Below, piece after piece: positions 28,617 through 38,271 of a DNA stretch of 64,000 bases. The notes beneath the pieces were generated by a model, which saw only the letters and a list, made by a program, of their open reading frames with translations, was not told the origin of the DNA and did no database searches. The DNA is from Mycolicibacterium parafortuitum (GTDB taxonomy: Bacteria > Actinomycetota > Actinomycetes > Mycobacteriales > Mycobacteriaceae): the NCBI RefSeq assembly GCF_010725485.1, contig NZ_AP022598.1:3906001-3970000 (forward strand). The letters are read 5' to 3'. Every line of letters starts with the position of its first letter. The first letter of the stretch is position 1. A program made the translations under genes and the position numbers.

Positions 28617-28632
28617 CGTGACCTACGTCACT
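28617..28632. promoter_or_regulatory. CRP-type palindrome upstream of the small ORF and cobN
   Basis: The sequence cgtgacctacgtcact contains GTGA-N6-TCAC with exact arms, the core of the mycobacterial CRP (Rv3676) site. It lies about 100 bp before the 32-codon ORF. Binding is inferred. Confidence 0.45.
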
Positions 28633-28730
28633 CGGCGCGACGAGTCGTCTCCTCGCGCACACAACCCGCAATTTACCCAGTACCGGCGGTACCGTCCGCG
28701 TAGTCATTCGAACACGTGAAAGGAACGCCG

Positions 28731-28829
28731 ATGTTCGAACTCATCGTCTTCGCCGCCATCGTCGCCGCACTCGTCGCCGCGCTCGGTTTGCCCTACCGCC
28801 AGACCTGGTACAGCCGCTGGCACGGCTGA
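28731..28829 (+). CDS. Small single-span membrane protein, 32 residues
   Basis: This short ORF starts at ATG 28731 behind a good ribosome-binding site (aaagga, 28719-28724). It encodes an acidic N-terminus MFEL, a 15-17-residue Ile/Val/Ala hydrophobic helix (IVFAAIVAALVAALGL) and a short basic aromatic tail (PYRQTWYSRWHG). It lies between the osmolyte importer and cobN, 48 bp before the cobN start. The signal strength and hydrophobic pattern suggest a real membrane microprotein, but no homologue is recognised from memory and function is unknown. Confidence 0.6.
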   Translation: MFELIVFAAIVAALVAALGLPYRQTWYSRWHG

Positions 28830-28877
28830 GCCGAGACCGCGCTCAGCGGCCCGACCCCGGTCCGGTACGAATGAGGG

Positions 28878-31800
28878 GTGACCGAACCCGCCGCCAGCCC
28901 GACCGTTCTGCTGCTCTCGACGTCGGACACCGACCTGATCACCGCCAGGGCCAGCGGAGCGGCCTACCGGTGGGCGAACCCGGCCCGGCTGGTCGACGGG
29001 GAACTCGACGAACTGCTGCGCGGCGCTGACATCGCGATCGTGCGCATCCTCGGCGGCTACCGCGCCTGGGAGGACGGTATCGACGCCGTGGTGGCCAGCG
29101 GGGTGCCGACCGTGGTGGTCAGCGGCGAGCAGACCCCCGACGCCGACCTGATGGCCCATTCGACGACGCCGGCCGGGGTCGCGGTGCAGACGCACATCTA
29201 CCTCGCGCAGGGCGGTACCGAGAACCTGGCCAACCTGCACGCGTTCCTGTCGGACACGGTGCTGATGACCGGCTTCGGTTTCGCCGAACCCGTCACCACC
29301 CCGAACTGGGGTGTGCTGCAACGCCCCTCGGTAACCGCTGACGGACCGACGGTCGCGGTGCTGTACTACCGCGCCCAGCACCTGGCGGGCAACACCCGCT
29401 ACATCGAGGCGCTCTGCGAGGCGATCGAACACGCCGGGGGAGTGGCACTTCCGGTGTTCTGCGCGTCGCTGCGCACCGCCGACGACGCGCTGATCGAGCT
29501 GCTCGGCACCGCCGACGCGCTGATCACCACGGTGCTCGCCGCAGGTGGCGCGACACCCGCCGCCGTCGGCGCGGGCGGTGCGGACGACACCTGGAACGTC
29601 GCTCACCTTGCCGCCCTTGACATCCCGATCCTGCAGGGATTGTGCCTGACCAGTTCGAAGGGGCAGTGGGACGCGAACGACGACGGGCTCTCGCCGCTCG
29701 ACGTCGCGACCCAGGTCGCGGTGCCCGAGTTCGACGGCCGCATCATCACGGTCCCGTTCTCGTTCAAGGAGATCGACGACGAAGGGCTGATCTCCTACGT
29801 CCCCGATCCCGAACGGTGCGCACGGGTCGCGGGCCTGGCGGTCCGCCACGCCCGGCTGCGCTCGATCGCCCCGGCCGACAAACGCATCGCGGTGGTGTTC
29901 TCGGCGTATCCGACCAAGCACGCCCGCATCGGCAACGCGGTCGGCCTCGACACCCCGGCCAGCGCCATCCGGCTGCTGACCGCGATGCGCGACGCCGGCT
30001 ACGACGTCGGTGAGGTTCCGGGTCTGGAAGCCCGCGATGGTGACGCGCTGATCCACGCCCTGATCGAGCGCGGTGGACAGGACGCCGACTGGCTCACCGA
30101 GGGGCAGCTGGCCGGAAACCCGATCCGGGTGTCCGCCAAGGACTATCGCGACTGGTTCGCGACGTTGCCCGCCGACCTGGCCGATGCGGTCACCGAGCAC
30201 TGGGGCCCGCCGCCGGGCGAGTTGTTCGTCGACCGCAGCCGTGACCCCGACGGTGAGATCGTGATCGCGGCGATGCGATCGGGCAATGTGGTGCTGATGG
30301 TTCAGCCGCCGCGCGGCTTCGGCGAGAACCCGGTGGCGATCTATCACGATCCGGACCTGCCGCCGAGCCACCACTACCTGGCCGCCTACCGCTGGCTCGA
30401 TCGCGGCTTCTCCAACGGCTTCGAAGCCGACGCGATCGTGCACCTGGGCAAGCACGGCAACCTGGAATGGCTGCCCGGCAAGACCCTGGGCATGTCCGCG
30501 GGCTGCGGCACCGACGCCGCCCTGGGCGATCAGCCGCTGATCTACCCGTTCCTGGTCAACGACCCCGGCGAGGGTACGCAGGCCAAACGCCGCGCCCATG
30601 CGACGCTGGTCGACCACCTGATCCCGCCGATGGCCCGCGCCGAAACCTACGGCGACATCGCGCGTCTGGAGCAACTGCTCGACGAGCACGCCAACATCTC
30701 CGCGCTCGACCCGGGCAAGCTGCCCGCGATCCGCCAGCAGATCTGGACGTTGATGCGCGCGGCGAAGATGGACCACGACCTCGGGCTGGAAGACCGCCCC
30801 GACGAGGACTCGTTCGACGACATGCTGCTGCACGTCGACGGCTGGCTGTGTGAGATCAAGGATGTGCAGATTCGCGACGGCCTGCACATCCTCGGTGAAA
30901 CCCCAACTGGTGAGGCGCAAGTCGACCTGGTGCTGGCGATCCTGCGGGCGCGCCAGCTGTTCGGCGGCGAACAGACGGTGCCGGGCCTGCGCCAGGCGCT
31001 GGGCCTGACCGAGGACGGCAGCGACGAACGCGCCGCCGTCGACGCCGCCGAGGCCCGCGCCCGCGAACTCGTCGCGGCGCTGCAGGCCACCGGCTGGGAC
31101 GCCGCGGCCGTCGACAGCCTCACCGAGGACCCCGACGTCGCGGCGATCCTGCGGTTCGCCGCCACCGAGGTGGTGCCGCGGCTGGCGGGCACCGCCGGTG
31201 AGGTCGAGCAGATCCTGCGCGCCCTCGACGGCCGGTTCATCGAGTCCGGGCCGTCCGGCTCACCGCTGCGCGGTCTGGTCAACGTGCTGCCCACCGGGCG
31301 CAATTTCTACTCCGTCGACCCGAAGGCGGTGCCGTCCCGGCTGGCATGGGAAACCGGTGTCGCGATGGCGGATTCGCTGCTGGAGCGCTACCGCACCGAC
31401 TACGGCCGCTGGCCTGAGTCGGTCGGGCTGTCGGTGTGGGGCACCTCGGCGATGCGCACCGCGGGCGACGACATCGCCGAAGTCCTCGCGCTGCTCGGGG
31501 TCCGGCCGATCTGGGACGACGCATCACGGCGTGTCGTGGACCTGGAGGCGATCCCGCTCGCCGAGCTGGGCCGCCCCCGCATCGACGTCACCGTGCGCAT
31601 CTCCGGGTTCTTCCGCGACGCGTTCCCGCACGTCGTCACGATGCTCGACGACGCGGTGCAGCTCGTCGCCGGCCTCGACGAGCCGGCCGAGGACAACTAC
31701 GTGCGCGCGCACGCCGAGGTCGACCTGGCCGAGCACGGTGACCAGAGGCGCGCCACCACAAGGATTTTCGGCTCCAAGCCGGGAACCTACGGCGCCGGTC

Positions 31801-32474
31801 TGCTGCAGCTGATCGACAGCCGCAACTGGCGCGACGACGCCGACCTCGCGCAGGTGTACACCGCCTGGGGCGGCTTCGCCTATGGTCGCGGCCTCGACGG
31901 GGCGCCCGCCACCGACGACATGAACCGGGCCTACCGGCGAATCGCGGTGGCCGCCAAGAATACCGACACCCGCGAGCACGACATCGCCGATTCCGACGAC
32001 TACTTCCAGTACCACGGCGGCATGGTCGCCACGGTGCGCGCGCTGACCGGTAAGGACCCGGCCGCCTACATCGGCGACAACACCAGGCCCGACGCGGTGC
32101 GCACCCGGACGCTGAACGAGGAGACCACCCGGGTGTTCCGCGCCCGCGTCGTCAACCCGCGCTGGATCAACGCGATGCGCAGGCACGGCTACAAGGGCGC
32201 GTTCGAGATGGCCGCGACCGTCGACTACCTGTTCGGCTACGACGCCACCGCCGGGGTGATGGCCGACTGGATGTACGAACAGCTCACCCAGAGCTACGTG
32301 CTCGACCCGGAGAACCGCAAGTTCATGAACGAGTCGAACCCGTGGGCGCTGCACGGGATGGCCGAACGGCTGCTGGAGGCCGCCGGCCGCGGCATGTGGG
32401 CCGCGCCGGAGCAGTCCACTCTCGACGGTCTTCGGCAGGTGCTGCTGGAAACCGAGGGCGACCTCGAGGGCTGA
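28878..32474 (+). CDS. cobN: CobN, cobaltochelatase large subunit
   Basis: CobN is the large, tetrapyrrole-binding subunit of the ATP-dependent aerobic cobaltochelatase (with CobS/CobT or ChlD/ChlI-type partners) that inserts cobalt into hydrogenobyrinic acid a,c-diamide. The product is 1198 residues, as in M. tuberculosis Rv2062c. Typical CobN/BchH segments are AVVFSAYPTKHARIGNAVGLDTPAS, EADAIVHLGKHGNLEWLPGKT, LPTGRNFYSVDPKAVPS and VNPRWINAMRRHGYKGAFEM. GTG 28878 is chosen (TACGAA-type -10 directly upstream; possibly leaderless). AAA+ partner subunits are not in the window. It is followed 20 bp later by an F420 split-barrel gene. Confidence 0.96.
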   Translation: MTEPAASPTVLLLSTSDTDLITARASGAAYRWANPARLVDGELDELLRGADIAIVRILGGYRAWEDGIDAVVASGVPTVVVSGEQTPDADLMAHSTTPAGVAVQTHIYLAQGGTENLANLHAFLSDTVLMTGFGFAEPVTTPNWGVLQRPSVTADGPTVAVLYYRAQHLAGNTRYIEALCEAIEHAGGVALPVFCASLRTADDALIELLGTADALITTVLAAGGATPAAVGAGGADDTWNVAHLAALDIPILQGLCLTSSKGQWDANDDGLSPLDVATQVAVPEFDGRIITVPFSFKEIDDEGLISYVPDPERCARVAGLAVRHARLRSIAPADKRIAVVFSAYPTKHARIGNAVGLDTPASAIRLLTAMRDAGYDVGEVPGLEARDGDALIHALIERGGQDADWLTEGQLAGNPIRVSAKDYRDWFATLPADLADAVTEHWGPPPGELFVDRSRDPDGEIVIAAMRSGNVVLMVQPPRGFGENPVAIYHDPDLPPSHHYLAAYRWLDRGFSNGFEADAIVHLGKHGNLEWLPGKTLGMSAGCGTDAALGDQPLIYPFLVNDPGEGTQAKRRAHATLVDHLIPPMARAETYGDIARLEQLLDEHANISALDPGKLPAIRQQIWTLMRAAKMDHDLGLEDRPDEDSFDDMLLHVDGWLCEIKDVQIRDGLHILGETPTGEAQVDLVLAILRARQLFGGEQTVPGLRQALGLTEDGSDERAAVDAAEARARELVAALQATGWDAAAVDSLTEDPDVAAILRFAATEVVPRLAGTAGEVEQILRALDGRFIESGPSGSPLRGLVNVLPTGRNFYSVDPKAVPSRLAWETGVAMADSLLERYRTDYGRWPESVGLSVWGTSAMRTAGDDIAEVLALLGVRPIWDDASRRVVDLEAIPLAELGRPRIDVTVRISGFFRDAFPHVVTMLDDAVQLVAGLDEPAEDNYVRAHAEVDLAEHGDQRRATTRIFGSKPGTYGAGLLQLIDSRNWRDDADLAQVYTAWGGFAYGRGLDGAPATDDMNRAYRRIAVAAKNTDTREHDIADSDDYFQYHGGMVATVRALTGKDPAAYIGDNTRPDAVRTRTLNEETTRVFRARVVNPRWINAMRRHGYKGAFEMAATVDYLFGYDATAGVMADWMYEQLTQSYVLDPENRKFMNESNPWALHGMAERLLEAAGRGMWAAPEQSTLDGLRQVLLETEGDLEG

Positions 32475-32494
32475 CGTTCACTAGATTGGTCGGT

Positions 32495-32878
32495 ATGCCT
32501 GTGACCTTCGCCGACGTCGCCAAGTCGGAATACATCCTGCTGACCACCTTCACCAAGGACGGCAGGCCGAAGCCGACAGCGATCTGGGCCGCCCCGGCCG
32601 GAGAGGCGCTGATCGCGATCACCCAGGAGTCGTCCTGGAAGGTCAAGCGCATCCGCAACACCCCTCGGGTGACGATCGCCGAGTGCGACCGCTCCGGCAA
32701 GCCGAAGAGCGAGGCCGTCGAGGCCACCGCGGTGATCCTGCCCAAGGCGATGAACGCCAAGACCTACGACGCCCTCGGCAAGCGCTACGGCCTGCTGGGC
32801 AAGACGTTCAACTTCTTCTCGAAGCTGCGCGGCGGGATGGAGAAGAACGTTTCGATCGAGATCAGACCGGTCAACTAG
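32495..32878 (+). CDS. F420/PPOX-class split-barrel oxidoreductase (Rv2061c-like)
   Basis: This 127-residue pyridoxamine-oxidase-fold protein of the F420-dependent group contains VAKSEYILLTTFTKDGRPKPTAIWAAPAGEALIAITQESSWKVKRIRNTPRVTIAECDRSGKPKSEAVEATAVIL. The K-x-K-R-I-R-N-T-P-R-V-T motif is the cofactor-phosphate region. The C-terminus (MNAKTYDALGKRYGLLGKTFNFFSKLRGGMEKNVSIEI) is helical then strand. A TAGATT -10 at 32482-32487 puts +1 next to ATG 32495, so it may be leaderless. It forms a tandem pair with the next gene, to which it is clearly paralogous. Confidence 0.9.
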   Translation: MPVTFADVAKSEYILLTTFTKDGRPKPTAIWAAPAGEALIAITQESSWKVKRIRNTPRVTIAECDRSGKPKSEAVEATAVILPKAMNAKTYDALGKRYGLLGKTFNFFSKLRGGMEKNVSIEIRPVN

Positions 32879-32885
32879 AAGGTTC

Positions 32886-33293
32886 ATGGCGCACCCCGGG
32901 GACCGGCACCCGACGTTCACCGACGTCTACACCGCGAAATACCTGCTGCTGACCACCTTCACCAAGGACGGTAGAGCCAAGCCGACCCCGGTGTGGGGTG
33001 TCCCGCACGGCGACAAACTGCTGATCAGCACCGACGCCGGGTCCTGGAAGACCAAACGCATCCGCAACACCCCTCGGGTCACGATCTGCGAGTGCGGGGT
33101 GCTCGGCAAGCCGAAGGGTGAACCCGTCGAGGCGGTGGCGCGCAATCTCCCCGCCTCCGAGACCCGGCGGGTGTTCGACATGGTCACCCGGCGCTACTGG
33201 TGGCATGCGTGGTGGTGGGTGCCGCAGGCGCTCATCCGCGGCGGGGTCGACAAGGTGCACGCCGCGATCGAGGTCGAGGCCGCCTCGCAGTGA
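32886..33293 (+). CDS. Second F420/PPOX-class split-barrel protein with Trp-rich insert
   Basis: This 135-residue paralogue of the preceding gene starts 8 bp after it and shares KYLLLTTFTKDGRAKPTPVWGV and WKTKRIRNTPRVTICECGVLGKPKGEPVEAVA. In place of the first protein's helix it carries the aromatic segment RRYWWHAWWWVPQALIRGGVDK, which could dock on a membrane or form a hydrophobic lid. Start ATG 32886 (MAHPGDRHPTF). The pair is probably one transcript. Confidence 0.88.
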   Translation: MAHPGDRHPTFTDVYTAKYLLLTTFTKDGRAKPTPVWGVPHGDKLLISTDAGSWKTKRIRNTPRVTICECGVLGKPKGEPVEAVARNLPASETRRVFDMVTRRYWWHAWWWVPQALIRGGVDKVHAAIEVEAASQ

Positions 33294-33342
33294 GCTGAAC
33301 GCGCCCCCGGAACCGTCACCGCGTCCCATCCGTTGGCACACT

Positions 33343-33855
33343 ATGGCGATGCGAGTGTTCCTTGTCTACGTGCTGGCCGAGCTGGCGGTGCTGGTCGCGC
33401 TGATCTCGACGATCGGCTTCGGCTGGACGATGCTGCTGGTCGCCGGCGCGTTCCTGCTGGGCCTGGCACTCGCCGGTTCGCAGCTGCGCCGCCATCTGCA
33501 GAAGCTGCGGTCCGGGCTGACGCTGGCCGACGCGCAGGGCGCCGTCACCGACAGCGTGCTCGTGGCACTCGGTACCGTGCTCGTCGTGATTCCCGGCCTG
33601 GCCAGTTCCGTCCTCGGTGCGCTGCTGCTGTTGCCGCCGACCCGCGCCGCCGCGCGGCCCGTCCTCACCGCGATGGCGGCCCGGCGCGCGCCGCTGATCG
33701 TCGGTGTCAGCACCGTCGGTTCGGCAGCCACCCGCCGGTCGGGCCGCGGCGAGTACGTCGACGGTGAGGTCATCGAGGTCATCGATGACGTCCCGGGCGA
33801 CTTCCGAAGCGACGTCCCGCCCGCCGGACCCGCACTGCCGCGCTCGCCGGAGTGA
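33343..33855 (+). CDS. fxsA: FxsA-family membrane protein
   Basis: This 170-residue FxsA-like protein has an N-terminal pair of membrane helices (VFLVYVLAELAVLVALISTIGFGWTMLLVAGAFLLGLALAG), a third hydrophobic hairpin (DSVLVALGTVLVVIPGLASSVLGALLLLPPTRAAA) and an acidic C-terminal tail. In E. coli FxsA suppresses F-plasmid exclusion of phage T7; its normal role is unknown. The conserved L-x-P-P-T-R segment marks the family. The TGA overlaps the GTG of the amidohydrolase (GTGA). fxsA-amidohydrolase-lnt-ppm1 appear to be one tightly packed transcript. Confidence 0.9.
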   Translation: MAMRVFLVYVLAELAVLVALISTIGFGWTMLLVAGAFLLGLALAGSQLRRHLQKLRSGLTLADAQGAVTDSVLVALGTVLVVIPGLASSVLGALLLLPPTRAAARPVLTAMAARRAPLIVGVSTVGSAATRRSGRGEYVDGEVIEVIDDVPGDFRSDVPPAGPALPRSPE

Positions 33856-35432
33856 GCACCACCCTTCTGCTCAACGGCCGCGTCCACAGCCCGGCGATGC
33901 CGGATGCGACGGCGATGGCCGTGCGCGACGGCGTCGTGGCCTGGCTGGGCAGCGACGACGTTGGCCGGGCACAGTTCCCCGACGCGACCGAAACCGACCT
34001 CGACGGTGCCTTCGTCGCCCCCGCCTTCGTCGACAGCCACGTCCACACCACGGCCACCGGCCTGGCCCTGACCGGACTCGGCCTGCGCGGCGCCACCTCG
34101 CTGCGGCACTGCCTGACGCTGCTGCGGGAGTTCGCCGCCGCGCATCCCGACGGGGTGATCTGGGGCCACGGCTGGGACGAGACGGCCTGGCCGGAGCGCA
34201 GCGCGCCCAGCACCGCCGATATCGACGCCGCGATCGGACCGCGGTCGGCCTACCTGTCCCGCGTCGACGTCCACTCCGCCGTCGCATCGACACCGCTGCG
34301 CCACGCCGCCGGCATCGCCGACGACCTGCCCCTGATCGCCGAGGCACACCACCGGGTGCGCCGCGTCGCTCGCGAGCAGCTGACCGCCGGCCAGCGCGCG
34401 CAGGCCCGCACCGCCGCGCTGGACGCCGCCGCGGCGTCCGGCATCGTCGCCGTGCACGAATGCGCGGGTCCGCAGATCGGCGGCCTGGACGACTGGCACG
34501 AACTGCGCACCCACGAGCACGGAGTCGAGGTCGTCGGCTACTGGGGCGAACACGTCGGCACCGCCGCCGAGGCCCGGGACCTGATCGCGCAGACCCAGGC
34601 CCGCGGACTGGCCGGCGACCTGTTCGTCGACGGCGCGCTCGGATCGCGCACCGCGTGGCTGCACGACCCCTACACCGACGCCGGACCGGAGTGCGCGGCC
34701 CCGCACGGCAACAGCTACCTCGACGTCGACGCGATCACCGCGCACCTGTGCGCCTGCACCGAGGCCGGGGTGACCGCGGGCTTCCACGTCATCGGCGACG
34801 CCGCGGTCGCCGCGGTGACGGCGGCCCTGCAGGCCACCGTGGACCGCTTCGGCGGGCCCGCGGTCGCGCGCTGCGGCCACCGGCTCGAACACCTGGAGAT
34901 GGTCACCGAGGAGCAGGCCGCCAAGCTCGGCAGCTGGGGCGTGATCGCCAGCATGCAGCCGAATTTCGACGCGCTGTGGGGCGGGCCCACCGGCATGTAC
35001 GCCGAGCGGCTCGGTGCCGATCGAGCCGCCGGGTTGAACCGGTTCGCGCTGTTAGCATCCCAAGGCGTGCCCCTAGCGTTCGGGTCCGACAGCCCGGTCA
35101 CCGACATCAACCCGTGGGCGACGGTCCGCGCGGCGACCACCCACCACACCCCGGGCAGCGCGATCTCGGCGCGGGCGGCGTTCGCCGCGGCGACCAAGGG
35201 AGCGTGGCGGGCCGGCGGAGTCCGCGACGGCATCACCGGCACCCTGGTGCCGGGAGCGCCCGCGAGCTACGCGGTGTGGGAAGCCGACGCGTTCGACGTC
35301 AGCGCCCCCACCGATGCCGTGCAGCGCTGGTCCACCGATCCGCGGTCCCGGGTGCCGGTCCTGCCCAGCCTCACCGACGACCTCCCGCGGTGCAGGCAGA
35401 CCGTGCACCGGGGCGAAGTCATCCATGGCTGA
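33852..35432 (+). CDS. Amidohydrolase family 3 (YtcJ/NfdA-like) metal hydrolase
   Basis: This 526-residue metal-dependent hydrolase has the amidohydrolase_3 signature: [14 protein letters not shown] (HxH metal ligands), then [27 protein letters not shown] (His ligand), [15 protein letters not shown] (His) and [16 protein letters not shown] (Asp ligand). Relatives hydrolyse exocyclic amides or formamides; the real substrate is not predictable. GTG 33852 overlaps fxsA, and the 3' end overlaps lnt by 8 bp. The homologue in M. tuberculosis lies beside fxsA and ppm1, so linkage to lipoprotein/glycolipid genes is conserved, though no metabolic link is known. Confidence 0.9.
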   Translation: MSTTLLLNGRVHSPAMPDATAMAVRDGVVAWLGSDDVGRAQFPDATETDLDGAFVAPAFVDSHVHTTATGLALTGLGLRGATSLRHCLTLLREFAAAHPDGVIWGHGWDETAWPERSAPSTADIDAAIGPRSAYLSRVDVHSAVASTPLRHAAGIADDLPLIAEAHHRVRRVAREQLTAGQRAQARTAALDAAAASGIVAVHECAGPQIGGLDDWHELRTHEHGVEVVGYWGEHVGTAAEARDLIAQTQARGLAGDLFVDGALGSRTAWLHDPYTDAGPECAAPHGNSYLDVDAITAHLCACTEAGVTAGFHVIGDAAVAAVTAALQATVDRFGGPAVARCGHRLEHLEMVTEEQAAKLGSWGVIASMQPNFDALWGGPTGMYAERLGADRAAGLNRFALLASQGVPLAFGSDSPVTDINPWATVRAATTHHTPGSAISARAAFAAATKGAWRAGGVRDGITGTLVPGAPASYAVWEADAFDVSAPTDAVQRWSTDPRSRVPVLPSLTDDLPRCRQTVHRGEVIHG

Positions 35433-37095
35433 GACCGAGACGGCTGAGGCCGAGACGCCCTCGCGCATACGGCGTCTCGGGCAGGCGATCGTCGATCGCC
35501 TGCCCGTGTTGAGTGTCACCATCGTGGCGGGGCTGGCGCTGTGCGTCAGCTTCCCGCCGTTCGGCTGGTGGTATCTGGCGATCCTCGCGTTCGCGCTTCT
35601 CGGATGGGTGCTGACCCGCGAGCGCACCACCGCCGCAGGCGGCTTCGGCTACGGGTTCCTGTTCGGGCTCGCGTTCTACGTGCCACTGCTGCCCTGGATC
35701 AGCGGGCTGGTCGGGGCGCTGCCGTGGCTGGCGCTCAGCGCCGCGCAGGCGCTGTTCCCAGCGCTGTTCGGGCTGCTGGCCGTGGTCGTGCGGCGGCTGC
35801 CCGGCAGGCCGGTGTGGTTCGCGGCGTTGTGGGTGGCCCAGGAATGGCTGAAATCGAGCGTCCCGTTCGGCGGCTTCCCGTGGGGGGTGGTCGGGTTCTC
35901 CCAGAGCCACAGCCCGCTGCTGCCGCTGGCCCACGTCGGCGGCGCCCCGCTGGTCTCGTTCGCCGTGGTGCTGATCGGCTTCAGCCTGGCCGCGCTGGTG
36001 CTGGAGACGGCCTCGTGGTGGCGGCGCGATGCCACCGCCCGGGCCGCCGCGCCCCCGGCGGTCGTGCTGCCCGGCTTGTGCATCACGCTGGTGCTGATCG
36101 TGTCGACGCTGGCCTGGCCGCACGTGCGCAAGGCCGGCCTCGGCGCCGGAGACGAGCCCCCGGTCACGGTCGCCGCCGTGCAGGGCAACGTCCCGCGCCT
36201 CGGCCTGGACTTCAACGCCCAGCGCCGCGCGGTGCTCGACAACCACGTCCGCGAGACGCTGCGCCTGGCCGACGACGTCCGGGCCGGACGCGCCCCGCAA
36301 CCGATGGTGGTGGTGTGGCCGGAGAATTCCTCCGACATCGATCCGATCGCGAACCCCGATGCCGCGCAGGAGATCTCCATGGCTGCCGCGGCGGTCAACG
36401 CGCCGATCCTGGTCGGGGGAGTCGTCGCCGCGCCCGGCTACAGCCGCACCAACCCGGTCTCGCATAACACCGTCATCGTGTGGAACCCGCAGGGCGGCCC
36501 GGCCGAGCGCCACGACAAACGCATCGTGCAGCCGTTCGGTGAATACCTGCCGTGGCGTGGCTTCTTCAGCAAGCTGTCGTCCTACGCCGACCGGGCGGGC
36601 TACTTCGTGCCCGGCGACGGTGACGGCGTGGTGGAGGCGGCGGGGATCCCGATCGGGATCACCACCTGCTGGGAGGTCATCTTCGACCGCGCCGCCCGCG
36701 ACGCCGTCCGCAACGGCGCCCAGCTGCTGGCTGTGCCGAGCAACAACGCGACCTTCGACCAAGCGATGAGCGAACAGCAGCTGGCGTTCGGCAAGCTGCG
36801 CGCCGTCGAACACGACCGCTACGTCGTCGTCGCGGGCACCACCGGCATCAGCGCGGTGATCGCCCCCGACGGCCACGAGGTGGCCCGCACCGGCTGGTTC
36901 GAGCCGGCCTACCTCGATCAGCAGGTGCGGCTGAAGACGACCGTCACACCGGCCACCCGGTTCGGCCCGTACCTGCAGGCGTTGCTGGCGGCCATCGGCG
37001 TTTCGGCTGTTCTGGGGGCGATACTGCACAATGGATCATTCGTGCCCACCAGACTGAGAGGTCGGCGATCGACCAGCGACGAAGGAGCCACATGA
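35425..37095 (+). CDS. lnt: Lnt, apolipoprotein N-acyltransferase
   Basis: Lnt adds the third acyl chain to the N-terminal Cys of diacylated lipoproteins in the plasma membrane. The 556-residue product has an N-terminal bundle of about six to seven membrane helices and an extracytoplasmic nitrilase domain with the catalytic triad Glu ([10 protein letters not shown]), Lys ([16 protein letters not shown]) and Cys ([11 protein letters not shown]). A last membrane helix closes the chain. In M. tuberculosis Lnt is fused to Ppm1. Here, as in M. smegmatis, the two are separate genes overlapping by 4 bp (ATGA). Confidence 0.95.
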   Translation: MAETETAEAETPSRIRRLGQAIVDRLPVLSVTIVAGLALCVSFPPFGWWYLAILAFALLGWVLTRERTTAAGGFGYGFLFGLAFYVPLLPWISGLVGALPWLALSAAQALFPALFGLLAVVVRRLPGRPVWFAALWVAQEWLKSSVPFGGFPWGVVGFSQSHSPLLPLAHVGGAPLVSFAVVLIGFSLAALVLETASWWRRDATARAAAPPAVVLPGLCITLVLIVSTLAWPHVRKAGLGAGDEPPVTVAAVQGNVPRLGLDFNAQRRAVLDNHVRETLRLADDVRAGRAPQPMVVVWPENSSDIDPIANPDAAQEISMAAAAVNAPILVGGVVAAPGYSRTNPVSHNTVIVWNPQGGPAERHDKRIVQPFGEYLPWRGFFSKLSSYADRAGYFVPGDGDGVVEAAGIPIGITTCWEVIFDRAARDAVRNGAQLLAVPSNNATFDQAMSEQQLAFGKLRAVEHDRYVVVAGTTGISAVIAPDGHEVARTGWFEPAYLDQQVRLKTTVTPATRFGPYLQALLAAIGVSAVLGAILHNGSFVPTRLRGRRSTSDEGAT

Positions 37096-37880
37096 GCGTC
37101 CCCGACGGCTCGAACGGTCAAGCCGAACCCGTCTGGCGTCCCAGCGCCCGGACCCTGGTCATCATCCCGACGTACAACGAGCGCGACAACCTGCTCTCGA
37201 TCGTGTCCCGCGTCACCGACGCGACCCCCGACGTGCACGTGCTGATCGTCGACGACGGCAGCCCCGACGGCACCGGCGAGCTGGCCGACGAACTCGCGCT
37301 CGCCGACCCCGACCGTGTGCACGTCATGCACCGCACGTCCAAGGACGGGCTCGGCGCGGCCTACCTCGCCGGCTTCGCGTGGGGGCTGAGCCGCCAGTAC
37401 ACGGTGCTGGTCGAGATGGACGCCGACGGCAGTCACGCCCCGGAAGACCTGCACCGGTTGCTCGACGAGATCGACGCGGGCGCGGACGTGGTGATCGGGT
37501 CGCGGTATGTGCCCGGCGGAAACGTGCGTAACTGGCCGCGCCGGCGGCTGGTGCTGTCGCGGACCGCGAACGCGTACTCGCGGATCCTGCTCGGCGTCGA
37601 CATCCACGACATCACCGCGGGATACCGCGCCTACCGGCGTGAGGTGCTGGAGAAGATCGAGCTCGGCGCCGTCGACTCGAAGGGTTACGGCTTCCAGGTG
37701 GATCTGACCTGGCGGTCCATCAATGCCGGCTTCACCGTGGTCGAGGTGCCGATCACGTTCACCGAACGTGAGCACGGTGTGTCCAAGATGGACGGGTCGA
37801 CGATCCGCGAGGCGATCGTCAAGGTCGCGCAGTGGGGAATCCGGGCGCGCATCGACCGCGCCCGCGGCGCCGCGCGCTGA
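37092..37880 (+). CDS. ppm1: Ppm1, polyprenol-monophosphomannose synthase
   Basis: Ppm1 is a GT2 glycosyltransferase that moves mannose from GDP-mannose to polyprenyl phosphate, supplying donors for lipomannan, lipoarabinomannan and protein mannosylation. The 262-residue product shows [34 protein letters not shown] and the metal site [16 protein letters not shown] (DxD type), with the acceptor-side loop [31 protein letters not shown]. It is soluble and probably works attached to Lnt, whose gene overlaps it. It is convergent with rbpA (16-bp gap). Confidence 0.96.
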   Translation: MSVPDGSNGQAEPVWRPSARTLVIIPTYNERDNLLSIVSRVTDATPDVHVLIVDDGSPDGTGELADELALADPDRVHVMHRTSKDGLGAAYLAGFAWGLSRQYTVLVEMDADGSHAPEDLHRLLDEIDAGADVVIGSRYVPGGNVRNWPRRRLVLSRTANAYSRILLGVDIHDITAGYRAYRREVLEKIELGAVDSKGYGFQVDLTWRSINAGFTVVEVPITFTEREHGVSKMDGSTIREAIVKVAQWGIRARIDRARGAAR

Positions 37881-37896
37881 GGCGCGGCGCCAGGCA

Positions 37897-38232
37897 CTAT
37901 CCGCGGCGGCGCGCCTTCACGATCTCCATGCGCTCCTTGAGCAGCTCGTCGAGCTCTTCGATCGAACGACGCTCCAGCAGCATGTCCCAGTGCGTGCGCG
38001 GCGGCTTGACCTTCTTGGGCTCGGGGACGTCACCCTCGATCAGGGTGCCCTCGAGGCCGTTGCGGCACAGCCAGGTGCCGGGGATCTCGGCGTCGTCGGC
38101 GAACGGTACGTCGAACTCCTCACCGTTCTCGGTGCGGTAGCGGGCGACCTGACGCGGCGCCAGGTCGTGGTTGCGGTCCGTCTCGTAGCTCACTGCTCCG
38201 AGGCGGCTGCCCCTCAAGACACGATCAGCCAT
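37897..38232 (-). CDS. rbpA: RbpA, RNA-polymerase-binding transcription activator
   Basis: RbpA binds sigma-A and the RNA polymerase core, stabilises the open complex and is essential in mycobacteria. The 111-residue product has the usual four parts: N-terminal tail MADRVLRGSRLGAVSYETDRNHDLAPRQ, core beta-barrel (RYRTENGEEFDVPFADDAEIPGTWLCRNGLEGTL), basic linker (PEPKKVKPPRTHWDML) and sigma-interacting helix domain (LERRSIEELDELLKERMEIVKARR). ATG 38232 (good agaggag upstream) is chosen over the longer frame to 38331. A stress-type promoter lies 40-65 nt upstream. Confidence 0.96.
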   Translation of the reverse strand: MADRVLRGSRLGAVSYETDRNHDLAPRQVARYRTENGEEFDVPFADDAEIPGTWLCRNGLEGTLIEGDVPEPKKVKPPRTHWDMLLERRSIEELDELLKERMEIVKARRRG

Positions 38233-38271
38233 CGTCAACTCCTCTGCGAATGCTTTTGGTCCGGGATCGTC

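Noticed and set aside
28586..28877. Cobalamin riboswitch before cobN
   Set aside because: No B12-box or long structured leader is visible, and the region holds a small ORF with its own ribosome-binding site.
28704..30920. 738-codon antisense frame over cobN
   Set aside because: It mirrors conserved CobN codons and shows no start context or domain.
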